This document shows positions 1-9,155 of a DNA stretch of 25,486 nt, piece by piece. The DNA is from Bacteroidales bacterium UBA3764. GTDB taxonomy: Bacteria; Bacteroidota; Bacteroidia; Bacteroidales; UBA932. The stretch's first letter is position 1, and the number at the start of each line of letters is the position of its first letter. The stretch spans positions 1 through 25,486 of the forward strand of contig DFFY01000038.1 in assembly GCA_002371115.1 (NCBI GenBank), read 5' to 3'. The notes beneath the pieces were generated by a model, which ran no database searches, was not told the origin of the DNA, and saw nothing but the letters and a program-made list of their open reading frames with translations. A program made the translations under genes and the position numbers.

Positions 1-2505
1 AACGCCTCCAACGACCCGCTCTACATCATCGACGGCCTCCCCGTTTCCAACGACGGCATCTCCGGCATGGGCGACCCGCTCTCTTCCATCAACCCGGAAG
101 ACATTGAGAGCTTCACCGTGTTGAAGGATGCTTCCGCAACCGCCATCTATGGTTCCCGTGCTTCCAACGGTGTTATCGTCATCACCACCAAGAAGGGCGC
201 CAAGGGTACCACCCACATTCCGCACATCGCTTTGGATGTCACCACTTCCGTGAACACCCTGGCCAAGTACCAGGACGTGCTTACCGGTGACCAGGTGCGT
301 GAACTGGTGAGCCAGCGTGTGGCCGACGGAAAAATCGCCGCGGCAGCCCTGAACGCCCTGGGCAAGGAAAACACCGACTGGCAGCGCCAGATTTACCGCG
401 CCGCTCCTTCCGTAGATGCCAACCTGAGCATCAACGGCAACGTGAACATGGGCAGCGTAACCCTCCCGTACCGTGTTTCCGGTGGCTTCACCAATCAGAA
501 CGGTACCCTCAAGGGTTCCAAGATGAACCGTGGTACCGCCAGCGTAAACCTGTCGCCTACCTTCTTTGACAAGCACCTGACGGTGAACCTCAACGGTAAG
601 TACACCTACTCCAAGAACTGGTTCGTGGACGAAGGCGCCATCGGTGCCGCCCTCCGCTATGACCCTACCCAGCCGGTATATGCCACCGATGAGGAGGGTG
701 GCCTGAACGGCTATCGCATTTGGCGCGGTACGGATGGCAACCCCAATGGCATGGCCACCCTGAACCCCGTTGCAGAACTGAACGAGCGCATCGGCATCGC
801 TACCGCCAACCGTTTCATCGGCAATGCGCAGTTCGACTATAAGATCCATGGTCTGGAAGACCTCCGCCTGAACCTGAACCTGGGTATGGACTGGGCCCGA
901 AGCGGTGGTTACACCGAGCTCAACCAGAACTCTGAAGCTTCCTACCACAGCACCAAGCAGCAGTACATCGACGCCAACGGTGTCATGAAGGCCAGCGGCT
1001 CCCACGAGGATTACCACTACGGCCGTCAGAACACCACCCTGGAGTTCTATGCCGACTATAACAAAACCTTCGCTGAGAAGCACACCATTGACGTGATGGC
1101 CGGTTATTCCTGGCAGCGTTTCTATACGGACAACGACTCCAAGAGCTTCAAGCTCAGCGATCCCGACTTTGTGCTGGGCAAGTCCGAGTACAAGGGCGAA
1201 TATTTCCTGGTATCTTTCTTCGGCCGTGCCAACTACAGCTTCGATGACCGTTACCTGATCACCGCCACCATCCGCCGGGACGGCACTTCCCGTTTCCAGA
1301 ACAACAAGTGGGGCCTGTTCCCGTCCGTGGCTTTGGGTTGGAATGCCAAGAACGAGGCCTTCCTCAAAAATGTGCAGTCCGTTTCCACCATGAAGCTCCG
1401 CGCTTCCTGGGGCCAGACCGGCCAGCAGGACGTAGGCGGTTACTATGACACCTTCGCCACCTTCTTCACCAACCAGCTGGGTTCTTACTACCAGTTTGGC
1501 GGCAAAACCATTGTCCCTATCACTGCACTGGGCTACAATGCGGACTTGAAGTGGGAAACCACCACCACCTACAACGTGGGTGTGGATCTGGGTTTCTGGA
1601 ACGACCGCCTCACGGCCAGCATCGACTGGTATCGCCGTGACACCAAGGACCTGCTTTCCTATGTGCAGGTGGCAGCCCTTTCCAACCTCACCAACTACTT
1701 GAATACCAATATCGCTTCCCTTACCAACCAGGGTGTGGAACTGGATTTGAACGGTGTTATCCTGGAAACCCGTGACCTGAGCTGGACGGCCGGTTTCAAC
1801 GTGGCGTATAACGACAACAAGATTACCAAGCTGAACGCTTCTTCCGAGAACAAGGAAGGTGTACGCACCGGCAGCATTGCCGGCGGTACCGACAACTGGG
1901 TGCAGAAGCACGACATCGGCCATCCGATGAGCGCCTTCTATGTGTATCAGCAGGTGTACGACCAGAACGGCAAGCCCGTGTTCGGCCAGTATGTGGACCG
2001 CAACAACGACGGCGTCATCAATGAAAGCGACCGTTACTTCTTCCACAAGCCCTGGGCCGATGTCACCTTCGGTTTCCACACCAACTTCTCCTACAAGAAC
2101 TGGACGGCAGCCCTGAGCGGTCACGCCTCATTGGGCAACTACGTGTACAACAACGTGGCTTCCAACAACGAAATGCTCAAGGACCTGTGGGTGAACAACT
2201 TCATTTCCAACCGCAGCGCTTCCGCTCTCAATTCCAACTTCGACAATGCCATGTACATTTCGGACTACTACATTGAGAACGCTTCCTTCTTCAAGTTGGA
2301 CAACTTCACCATTGGCTACACTTTCCCGAAGCTCTTCGAGATTGCCTCCGGTCGTCCCGCTTCCCTGAACATCTTCGGAACGGTCCAGAACATCTGCACC
2401 ATCTCTCCTTATTCCGGTATCGACCCGGAAGTGTACGGTGGTATCGACGGTACGGTTTATCCGCGTCCGCGCACCTTTATCCTGGGCCTTAAATTCAATT
2501 TCTAA
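1..2505 (+). CDS. susC: SusC-like TonB-dependent outer membrane transporter (5' end outside window)
   Basis: This is the outer-membrane beta-barrel that imports oligosaccharides using TonB energy, here probably malto-oligosaccharides given the neighbouring SusG-type amylase. The frame is open from base 1, and the first 22 residues before the first internal Met already match the plug domain (PLYIIDG at visible residues 6-12, then VLKDASATAIYGSRASNG), so the gene begins upstream. 834 residues are visible. By comparison with the usual ~1000 aa, the signal peptide, carboxypeptidase-regulatory-like domain and TonB box are missing. The rest is an alternating barrel sequence ending in the typical C-terminal aromatic (KFNF). 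The C-terminal part includes the NRNNDGVINESD-type calcium-loop segment common in SusC proteins. It is followed after 18 nt by susD. The family assignment is secure; the substrate is inferred from context. Confidence 0.96.
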   Translation, partial: NASNDPLYIIDGLPVSNDGISGMGDPLSSINPEDIESFTVLKDASATAIYGSRASNGVIVITTKKGAKGTTHIPHIALDVTTSVNTLAKYQDVLTGDQVRELVSQRVADGKIAAAALNALGKENTDWQRQIYRAAPSVDANLSINGNVNMGSVTLPYRVSGGFTNQNGTLKGSKMNRGTASVNLSPTFFDKHLTVNLNGKYTYSKNWFVDEGAIGAALRYDPTQPVYATDEEGGLNGYRIWRGTDGNPNGMATLNPVAELNERIGIATANRFIGNAQFDYKIHGLEDLRLNLNLGMDWARSGGYTELNQNSEASYHSTKQQYIDANGVMKASGSHEDYHYGRQNTTLEFYADYNKTFAEKHTIDVMAGYSWQRFYTDNDSKSFKLSDPDFVLGKSEYKGEYFLVSFFGRANYSFDDRYLITATIRRDGTSRFQNNKWGLFPSVALGWNAKNEAFLKNVQSVSTMKLRASWGQTGQQDVGGYYDTFATFFTNQLGSYYQFGGKTIVPITALGYNADLKWETTTTYNVGVDLGFWNDRLTASIDWYRRDTKDLLSYVQVAALSNLTNYLNTNIASLTNQGVELDLNGVILETRDLSWTAGFNVAYNDNKITKLNASSENKEGVRTGSIAGGTDNWVQKHDIGHPMSAFYVYQQVYDQNGKPVFGQYVDRNNDGVINESDRYFFHKPWADVTFGFHTNFSYKNWTAALSGHASLGNYVYNNVASNNEMLKDLWVNNFISNRSASALNSNFDNAMYISDYYIENASFFKLDNFTIGYTFPKLFEIASGRPASLNIFGTVQNICTISPYSGIDPEVYGGIDGTVYPRPRTFILGLKFNF

Positions 2506-2508
2506 AAC

Positions 2509-2515
2509 AAGGAGG
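2509..2515 (+). promoter_or_regulatory. Strong Shine-Dalgarno sequence before susD
   Basis: AAGGAGG lies 8 nt upstream of the susD ATG at 2524. The other gene starts in this window have no comparable motif, as is usual in Bacteroidota, so this one is unusual. It fits strong translation of the abundant surface lipoprotein SusD, but could be coincidental in a short purine-rich spacer. Confidence 0.55.
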
Positions 2516-2523
2516 ATACATAT

Positions 2524-4095
2524 ATGAAAACCATCAAATATATCCTTGCTTCCCTTGCCCTGACGGCTTCGCTCGCTTCCTGCGTCAAGTCCCTGGACGT
2601 GACGCCCATCGACCCTAACAAGAACACGGCGGACAAGGCTTTCACCAAGGCGGAAGATTACAATGCCTTCCTGGCCGGCATTTATACCGGTTATGCCACC
2701 TCCGGCTATTATGGCCCGGACGGCGACCCTTCCATTTCCGGCCTGGACGGCGGTATGAGCCAGTACATCCGTGGTATGTTCCATCTGACTGAACTTTCCA
2801 CCGACGTGTATGTGTGCGGCTGGAACGACGAAGGTGTTCCGGATGTGTGCCAAATGAACTGGGACGCTTCCACGGGCCTTATTTACTCCATCTATTCCCG
2901 TCTGTTCTTCCAGATTGCCCAGTGCAACGAGTTCATCCGTCAGGCCAACAACGCCACCATCGACCTCCCCAACAAGGCTGAGTGGATTGCCGAGGCCCGC
3001 GCCCTCCGCGCCTGGAGCTACTATCACGCTTTAGACAACTTTGGCAATGTGCCCTTTGCCGATGAATCTTCCCTGGTGGGCCAGACTCCCGGCCGCATCA
3101 CCCGTGCCGCCCTGTATGAGTGGCTGGAGAAAGAACTCACGGACATCATCGACAACAGCGCCCTGGCAGAGCGTGCCGCCACCGAGTACGGCCGCATCAA
3201 CAAGACTGCTGCCAAGATGATTCTGGCCAAGCTCTACCTGAATGCCAAGGTGTATGTCGGCACGCCCCAGTGGGACAAGTGCGCCACCGTCCTCAAGGAC
3301 ATCATGGATGACGGTTATTCCCTGCATACCACTTCTGTTGGCGGCATTTACAGCCCCTATCAGGAACTCTTCCTGGCCGACAACGACCAGCGCACCGACG
3401 AGATTATCTTCTCCATCGAGCAGGATGGTATCGACACCCAGTCTTATGGCGTGACCGACTACCTGATCTTCGCTTTCACCGGTGGTAATATGAACGCTGC
3501 CGATTTGGGCATCTCTTCCGGTTGGTCCGGTTGCCGTGCAACGCCTGAGTTCTACCACAAGTTCTCCGCCGGTGATGACCGTGCCATTTTCTGGACGTCC
3601 GGCCAGACGGAGGATGTGACTGATATGACTGAATTTACCAATGGTATTGGTATCCAGAAGTATAAGAACATCACTTCTGCCGGTAACCCCGGTTCCGCCG
3701 CCGGTCACCCGGATACGGATTTCCCGGTGTTCCGTTATGCCGATGTCCTGCTGATGGCCGCCGAGTGTGCCATGAATGGCAGCACGGTCTTTACCGCTGC
3801 CGATGGCCTGAATTACCTGAACGAGGTCCGCGCCCGCGCCGGCCTGGATCCCGAGTCCACCCTCAGCGTGGACACGATTCTGGACGAGCGCGCCCGCGAA
3901 CTCTATCTGGAACTGTGGCGTCGTCAGGACCTGATTCGCTACGACTACTTCACCACCGACAAGTACGTGTGGCAGTGGAAGGGCGGTACCCATGATGGTC
4001 AGGCCGTGGAAAGCTACAAGAACCTTTTCCCCATCCCTGTTTCCGATATGATGGTTAACCCCAACCTGGAACAGAACGAAGGATACAATAAATAG
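2524..4095 (+). CDS. susD: SusD/RagB family starch-binding outer membrane lipoprotein
   Basis: SusD is the surface glycan-binding lipoprotein that caps the SusC barrel and hands over oligosaccharides. The protein is 523 aa, normal for the family. It starts with a lipoprotein signal peptide whose lipobox LASC puts the lipidated Cys at residue 20. The N-terminal half carries the helical TPR-like region with the family pattern ALRAWSYYHALDNFGNVPF. The C-terminal half carries DFPVFRYADVLLMAAECA and DERARELYLELWRRQDLIR, both hallmarks of RagB/SusD. The start at 2524 is set by the lipobox and the AAGGAGG 8 nt upstream. It follows susC by 18 nt and precedes the SusE/F gene by 9 nt, so it is clearly in one operon. 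Starch specificity is inferred from the GH13 enzyme downstream; binding-site aromatics cannot be assigned by eye. Confidence 0.95.
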   Translation: MKTIKYILASLALTASLASCVKSLDVTPIDPNKNTADKAFTKAEDYNAFLAGIYTGYATSGYYGPDGDPSISGLDGGMSQYIRGMFHLTELSTDVYVCGWNDEGVPDVCQMNWDASTGLIYSIYSRLFFQIAQCNEFIRQANNATIDLPNKAEWIAEARALRAWSYYHALDNFGNVPFADESSLVGQTPGRITRAALYEWLEKELTDIIDNSALAERAATEYGRINKTAAKMILAKLYLNAKVYVGTPQWDKCATVLKDIMDDGYSLHTTSVGGIYSPYQELFLADNDQRTDEIIFSIEQDGIDTQSYGVTDYLIFAFTGGNMNAADLGISSGWSGCRATPEFYHKFSAGDDRAIFWTSGQTEDVTDMTEFTNGIGIQKYKNITSAGNPGSAAGHPDTDFPVFRYADVLLMAAECAMNGSTVFTAADGLNYLNEVRARAGLDPESTLSVDTILDERARELYLELWRRQDLIRYDYFTTDKYVWQWKGGTHDGQAVESYKNLFPIPVSDMMVNPNLEQNEGYNK

Positions 4096-4104
4096 TAATC
4101 GACC

Positions 4105-6819
4105 ATGAAAAGAATTTTGTCTATCATAACTGCAGGATGTCTGGCCCTTATGGCATTCTCCTGCGCCAAGGTGGAGGAAAGGGCGATTGTCGATATCTCG
4201 AAGGCTACGGCTCCTGTACTGCAGAGCTTCACGGCCGATGGCGACATTGTAGTAGCCTACACTCCCGCTGTCTTCACCATGGACTTCAACGAAAAAATGG
4301 CTACTTACCATACGCTGGCCATGGTGAGCGTGAATGGCAAGCCCGCCAATGTTACCCTTAGCACCAAGAACGACGGTTCCACCCTTACCCTGACCCAAAA
4401 AACGCTGGTAAATGCCTTGAAGGTGCGTGGCTTCCGTTTCGGCGATGTCGTGTCGGTGGAACTGGCTGTCCGTGGTTCCATCCAGAATCCTTCCGAAGGC
4501 ATCACCAATGCCTTCGTGGATTCCGAGGCAAAGGCGGAAGTATCCGTGGAAATGCCGGAAGACGCAGTGGGCTGTCCTTACGAGGAGTACACGGAAGACT
4601 CCAACTGGAGCGTCATAGGCAAACTGACGGCCTATGGCATCGAATGGAACGGCGACCTGAACATGTGGACGGACGGTAACGGTAACTATGTGGCTGCCCA
4701 CGTGGTCCTGAAGGCCGCAGACGAAGTGAAGTTCCGTCAGGATCTGGCCTGGACCGTTAACGTGGGTGGTGAATTCGGTGGACTCGACGCTGAATTTGCC
4801 GTTACCCAGGATGGCGCCAACATCAAGGTGGGGGCCGACGGTGTCTATGACCTGTATTACTTCTCCGGTACCGGCACTGCTCTGGTAACCGCTGCCTTCG
4901 ACCCGTATCCCGAGTTCGTGGAGGAATCCAACTGGAGTGTCATCGGCAAACTGACCAATTACGGTATCGAATGGAATAACGATATCCCGATGGTGAGTGA
5001 CGGCTCTGTCAGCGCAGCCTTCGGCGTAAGCCTCACCGCAGACGATGAATTCAAGTTCCGTCAGGACAAGGCTTGGACCGTGAACCTGGGCGGTGAATTC
5101 GGCGGCCTGGATGCGGACTTTGCCGTTGCCCAGGATGGTGCCAACATCAAGGTGGGTGCTGCAGGTGTCTATGACTTGTTTGTGGACCCGGCTAACATGA
5201 CCGCAAAGATTGCTACGCCCAGCGGCCTCAAGGTGAGTTCCGTCATTGTCCCCGAGGTTGACAAGCCCAAGGCCTGGTCCCTGGCGGGTACCATGGAAGA
5301 CAGCGGGTGGGAGAAGGACTATGACCTGGAGAATGTTTCCGGCGACACCTGGCAGATCAGGAACTTCCCGCTGCGTGCCATCGATGAGTTCAAGATCCGT
5401 GCAGACCATGCCTGGGACATTTCGCTGGGCGGTCCTGAGGAGAATGCCCAGAGCGTCTACGAGGAAGGAAATCCGTACGGTATTTACCAGGCTGTCCTTG
5501 GCGAGACGTTTGCCGCCGGTGACAAGAATATCAGCGTGGGAACGGACGGCAACTACAATATTACCCTCACTTACGGTGACGAGCCCACCATCCTCATCGA
5601 GGAGTACAAGGAATTCCCGGACGCCCTTTACATGATTGGCGACGAATTCGGCGCTTGGGATTGGGAATCCGACGGCGTCGTGGAAATGACACCGGTCCTG
5701 CACAATCCGGCATGGGGCGCCAACGCCGAGGCCCAGTTCTGGACGGTGCGTTATTTCAGCGCCGGAAAGGGCTTCAAGTTCAACAGTACACGTGCCTGGG
5801 GCGGCGACTTCTGGGGCCTGACCACCAACGACGGTTTCACCGAGGCCGGCGGCAACTGCACCGTTGCGGAAGATGGGTATTATATGGTTCATGTGGACTT
5901 CAAGAATGAAAAGGTTCACGTGGAGCCTGCCCGTATCTTCCTTATCGGCGACGCCACCAACCTGGGCGACGATGCCTGGAACGAGGAAGTGGTGGAAGCT
6001 ACGGAAGCCGCGCTGTTCAAGGCCGACGGCAAGGTTCTCAAGGCCACGGCGCTCAAGGGCGGCAACCTGCGCATGTATGCCGCATCGGCCATCTCCACCT
6101 CCGCTGCCTGGACCCGTGAGTTCAATATCTACGACGGCAAGATTGTCTGCCGCGGCAACGGCGGTGACCTGGAAGCCGTGCCCGTTCTGGCGGAACAGGT
6201 GGTGACGCTGGACTTCAGCACCGGCACCGGTTCCATCGAAGGCGAGGGTTCCGCTCCTGCGTTCAAGCCTGAAATTACCGTAGCCGGCGACTATTCCGGT
6301 TATAGCTGGAGCGCGGCCAACGATCCCAAGCTTCAGGGGAAAGACGGCGTCTATATGGGCGCCCTGGTGATGAACGGCGGCAGCTTCAAGTTCGTGCATG
6401 ACGGTACTTGGATTGGCGGTTCGGCCACCGACCTCACCTATGCCCTGACCCCCGGTACCGGCGACAATATGACCATTGCCGACGGCACCTACTTCTGGAC
6501 GGTGAACCTGGCTGCGGAGTCTCCTGTGGCTACGGCCCTGGCCGTAACCAAGGTGGGCCTGATCGGCACCTTCAACGACTGGTCGGAGGATGTGGAACTT
6601 GCGTTCAATTCTACCGACCTTACCTACTCCGGTGATGTGACCCTGGAAGCCGGCGCCAAATTCAAGGTGCGCTTCAACGGCAACTGGGACTACGCCCTGG
6701 GTGGCGCGCTGGATAAGCTGTCTGCCTATGGCGGCGACATCGAGGTCGCTGAGGCGGGTACTTACAAAGCGGTTGTAGACCTGAACAAGGCCACGGTCAC
6801 GCTTATCCCAGCCAACTAA
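4105..6819 (+). CDS. Oversized SusE/SusF-type multi-module starch-binding outer membrane lipoprotein
   Basis: This is a 904-aa surface lipoprotein in the susE/susF position of the starch locus, predicted to bind starch outside the cell. The signal peptide ends in the lipobox AFSC (Cys20). Residues about 25-155 resemble the SusE N-terminal domain (TAPVLQSFTADGDIVVAYTP). About seven beta-rich modules follow, starting near residues 164, 273, 389, 507, 610, 723 and 817. Each opens with a phrase such as WSVIGKL, WSLAGTM, YMIGDEFGAW, FLIGDAT or VGLIGTFNDW, and most contain KFR/KFN plus a W/GG segment, as in SusE/SusF starch-binding modules. SusE and SusF of Bacteroides thetaiotaomicron are roughly 390 and 485 aa, so one protein here seems to do the work of both. 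Modules 1 and 2 are near-identical duplicates. Start: first Met, 9 nt after susD. Family confidence is high; module boundaries are approximate. Confidence 0.9.
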   Translation: MKRILSIITAGCLALMAFSCAKVEERAIVDISKATAPVLQSFTADGDIVVAYTPAVFTMDFNEKMATYHTLAMVSVNGKPANVTLSTKNDGSTLTLTQKTLVNALKVRGFRFGDVVSVELAVRGSIQNPSEGITNAFVDSEAKAEVSVEMPEDAVGCPYEEYTEDSNWSVIGKLTAYGIEWNGDLNMWTDGNGNYVAAHVVLKAADEVKFRQDLAWTVNVGGEFGGLDAEFAVTQDGANIKVGADGVYDLYYFSGTGTALVTAAFDPYPEFVEESNWSVIGKLTNYGIEWNNDIPMVSDGSVSAAFGVSLTADDEFKFRQDKAWTVNLGGEFGGLDADFAVAQDGANIKVGAAGVYDLFVDPANMTAKIATPSGLKVSSVIVPEVDKPKAWSLAGTMEDSGWEKDYDLENVSGDTWQIRNFPLRAIDEFKIRADHAWDISLGGPEENAQSVYEEGNPYGIYQAVLGETFAAGDKNISVGTDGNYNITLTYGDEPTILIEEYKEFPDALYMIGDEFGAWDWESDGVVEMTPVLHNPAWGANAEAQFWTVRYFSAGKGFKFNSTRAWGGDFWGLTTNDGFTEAGGNCTVAEDGYYMVHVDFKNEKVHVEPARIFLIGDATNLGDDAWNEEVVEATEAALFKADGKVLKATALKGGNLRMYAASAISTSAAWTREFNIYDGKIVCRGNGGDLEAVPVLAEQVVTLDFSTGTGSIEGEGSAPAFKPEITVAGDYSGYSWSAANDPKLQGKDGVYMGALVMNGGSFKFVHDGTWIGGSATDLTYALTPGTGDNMTIADGTYFWTVNLAAESPVATALAVTKVGLIGTFNDWSEDVELAFNSTDLTYSGDVTLEAGAKFKVRFNGNWDYALGGALDKLSAYGGDIEVAEAGTYKAVVDLNKATVTLIPAN
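4594..5187 (+). repeat. Tandem in-gene duplication of a starch-binding module
   Basis: Two copies with a period of 327 bp (109 codons) lie end to end inside the SusE/F gene, the second starting at 4921. Both read NWSVIGKLT.YGIEWN at the start, KFRQD.AWTVN in the middle, and GGEFGGLDA.FAV.QDGANIKVG near the end. Similarity is strong at DNA level too, which suggests a fairly recent duplication or gene conversion. Confidence 0.9.
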
Positions 6820-6827
6820 TCCTTTTT

Positions 6828-6859
6828 CAGGCGGGCGCCCCTGACCGGACGCCCGTCTG
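6828..6859 (+). other. Intra-operon stem-loop between susE/F and susG
   Basis: In the 60-nt gap between the SusE/F stop and the susG start, 6828-6837 (CAGGCGGGCG) pairs with 6850-6859 (CGCCCGTCTG) over 10 bp including one G-U, with a 12-nt loop. No U-run follows, so it is not a classical terminator. It may protect upstream mRNA or tune susG expression. Confidence 0.55.
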
Positions 6860-6879
6860 CCAAATTAATATCGACCCTT

Positions 6880-9138
6880 ATGAAAAAGATCCTTTGGATA
6901 CTGGCTGCGGCCGTGGCCCTGGTGGCTTGCAGTGGCAAGGAAACACCCTCGGTGACTCCTTCCGATTCAACGCTTACAGTGAGCCCCACCTCGCTGTCGT
7001 TTACGGAGTCTGACAGATCCACCAAATTCCTGCAGGTGAAAGCCTCCGGGAGTTGGACCGTTACGGCCTCCGACTGGATTGAACTGAACAAGACTTCCGG
7101 ATCCGGAAATGGCTCCGTGAGCGTGACTGTGGCCGCTAACGAAGGCGAGGCGCGCACCGGTTCCGTGGATTTTGTATCCGGCAGCCTCAAGGCTTCGGTG
7201 AGTGTGGCGCAGTCCGGCTCCAACTGGCAGGCCCTGGTGCCCGCTCCGGCCGCCTTCGACGGCACCAAGCGGTCCAATACCGCTTATCAGTTACTCATTT
7301 ACAGCTTTGCGGACAGCGACGGTGACGGTGTGGGCGACTTCAAAGGCATCCAGAACAAGCTGGACTACCTGGACCAGATGGGCGTCACGGCGCTGTGGCT
7401 TTCGCCGGCGCATCCCACGGACTCCTATCACGCCTACGACGTGAAGGACTACACCACGCTGAATCCGCTCTATGCGGTAGGGGAGAAGACATCGGCCAAG
7501 GCGGAACAGGACTTCCAGGACCTGCTGGCGGCCGCCCATGCCAAAGGCATTGCCATCTACATGGACTACGTGCTCAACCACAGCGCCAAAACCCATCCCT
7601 GGTTCAAGGAGGCGGTGTCCAACCCTGCCAGCAAATATCGTGACTATTACTTCTTCAGCGCCAATCCTTCTGCCGACTACAGCAAGTTCCCCATGCTGAA
7701 AGGAACCACGTATTCGTCGGGTGAGTGGAAGCAGGTAACCAGCGGTTCCCCCAAGCTCACCATCACCAAAACCACCGATGCCGTCACCAACGGCAGCGCC
7801 GGCTGGAACCTGTGGGTCTGGCAGGACGGCGGCGAAGGGAAAGTGGTGAAATTTGTGGACAAAGGCGACGGCACCTACTACCTGGTGATGGAAATCAACG
7901 GCAGATGGGGCGTTCTGGTACGCAAATACAACAACTGGGACGCCGGCTCCAAGTTCGGCGCCAAAAGCGGCAGCACCATCACGGAAGGTACCGCCATGGA
8001 ATTGGTGGCCGACGGATCCGACATGTGGTTCACCGGCAACGGCCGCTACAAAGTGGAACTCACCAATGTCTCCACTGAAACCCTGTACTACATGGGCTGC
8101 TTCAGCGATTCCATGCCGGATTTGAACTATGGCGATGTCTCCACGGCGGAGAACAATGCCTGTTTCCAGGAGCTGGCGGCATCGGCTGACAAGTGGATCA
8201 ATATGGGGATCGACGGCCTGCGCCTGGATGCCGTGAAGCACATCTGCGGTGGCATCAATTCCTACAACAATACGGCCAACCAAACCCTGCTGGGCAAGTG
8301 GTATGCGCATTGCAACGCTACCTACAAGGACGCCGGAATGTCGCTGGGCCAGACGGAGGACATCTTCATGGTAGGGGAAGCCTGGGACGGGCACGACATT
8401 GAAAAGAATTACTACAAGGGCATCACGTCTTGCTTCGAGTTTGACTACGGCTATAAGGTACGTGACATGCTCAATAACCAGAATGCGTCCGGTTTTGCCA
8501 CGCAGGTTGCCCAATATGTGAGTGACCACACGGCAGTGCGCGCCGATGCCACTACTTCCTTCTTCTTGTCCAACCATGACCAAAACCGTTTTGGCTCCGA
8601 GGTGGGCAAGAACCAGGCCCGCATGAAACAGGCGGGCGCCATTCTCCTTTCCGGCGGTGGCAAGCCTTTCATCTATCAGGGCGAGGAATTGGGCTACTAC
8701 GGCACCAAGGATGGTGGCGACGAATATGTCCGCACCCCCATGCTTTGGGACAAGGCCGGCAGGGAATGTGCCAAGAAAGGCGTGAACAACAAGGTGGATT
8801 CCGGCATGCTCAAGGCCGATATGTCCGCGGAGGCCCAGTCCGCCACCGACGGCTCCATCCTGCATGTGTACCAGACCTGGATCCGCCTTCGCAACACCTA
8901 CGAGGCTCTGGCTTCTGGCACAATGACTAACGCCGGGCTTAGCGGCAGCTCCATCGCCTCCTGGTACATGACCGCCGGCTCCGAGAGGCTGCTCGTCATC
9001 CACAACGTGGCCTCCTCCGAGAAGCAGGTCACCGTGGCCGACGACATGACCCGTCCCGTGGCCGTGCTGGGCTCCGCCGCTGTCAATGACGGTGTCCTCA
9101 AGCTCGGCGCCAACTCCTCCGTGGTCTTCCAACTGTAA
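6880..9138 (+). CDS. susG: SusG-like cell-surface alpha-amylase (GH13) with BACON domain and CBM58-like insert
   Basis: This endo-acting alpha-amylase lipoprotein would cut starch at the cell surface for import by SusCD. The 752-aa protein has a lipobox VACS (Cys17). A BACON domain follows at about residues 28-112 (LTVSPTSLSFTE... SGSWTV... VSVAQSG). The GH13 barrel starts near residue 135 (YQLLIYSFADSDGDGVGDF). Catalytic motifs are present: region I MDYVLNH (His234), nucleophile in GLRLDAV (Asp450), acid/base in MVGEAWD (Glu500) and stabiliser in SNHDQNR (Asp567). Between about residues 281 and 402, inside domain B, is an extra ~120-residue beta-rich segment rich in Trp. It sits where SusG of B. 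thetaiotaomicron carries its CBM58 starch-binding module. A small C-terminal beta domain ends the protein. It is the last gene of the locus and is followed by a palindromic element. Confidence 0.95.
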   Translation: MKKILWILAAAVALVACSGKETPSVTPSDSTLTVSPTSLSFTESDRSTKFLQVKASGSWTVTASDWIELNKTSGSGNGSVSVTVAANEGEARTGSVDFVSGSLKASVSVAQSGSNWQALVPAPAAFDGTKRSNTAYQLLIYSFADSDGDGVGDFKGIQNKLDYLDQMGVTALWLSPAHPTDSYHAYDVKDYTTLNPLYAVGEKTSAKAEQDFQDLLAAAHAKGIAIYMDYVLNHSAKTHPWFKEAVSNPASKYRDYYFFSANPSADYSKFPMLKGTTYSSGEWKQVTSGSPKLTITKTTDAVTNGSAGWNLWVWQDGGEGKVVKFVDKGDGTYYLVMEINGRWGVLVRKYNNWDAGSKFGAKSGSTITEGTAMELVADGSDMWFTGNGRYKVELTNVSTETLYYMGCFSDSMPDLNYGDVSTAENNACFQELAASADKWINMGIDGLRLDAVKHICGGINSYNNTANQTLLGKWYAHCNATYKDAGMSLGQTEDIFMVGEAWDGHDIEKNYYKGITSCFEFDYGYKVRDMLNNQNASGFATQVAQYVSDHTAVRADATTSFFLSNHDQNRFGSEVGKNQARMKQAGAILLSGGGKPFIYQGEELGYYGTKDGGDEYVRTPMLWDKAGRECAKKGVNNKVDSGMLKADMSAEAQSATDGSILHVYQTWIRLRNTYEALASGTMTNAGLSGSSIASWYMTAGSERLLVIHNVASSEKQVTVADDMTRPVAVLGSAAVNDGVLKLGANSSVVFQL

Positions 9139-9155
9139 CATCTGAACCCTGTTTC

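Noticed and set aside
3031..6399. A 1122-codon open frame on the minus strand opposite susD and the SusE/F gene
   Set aside because: It mirrors the codon bias of two well supported genes on the plus strand, and its product shows no coherent domain; similar antisense frames lie opposite other GC-rich genes here.
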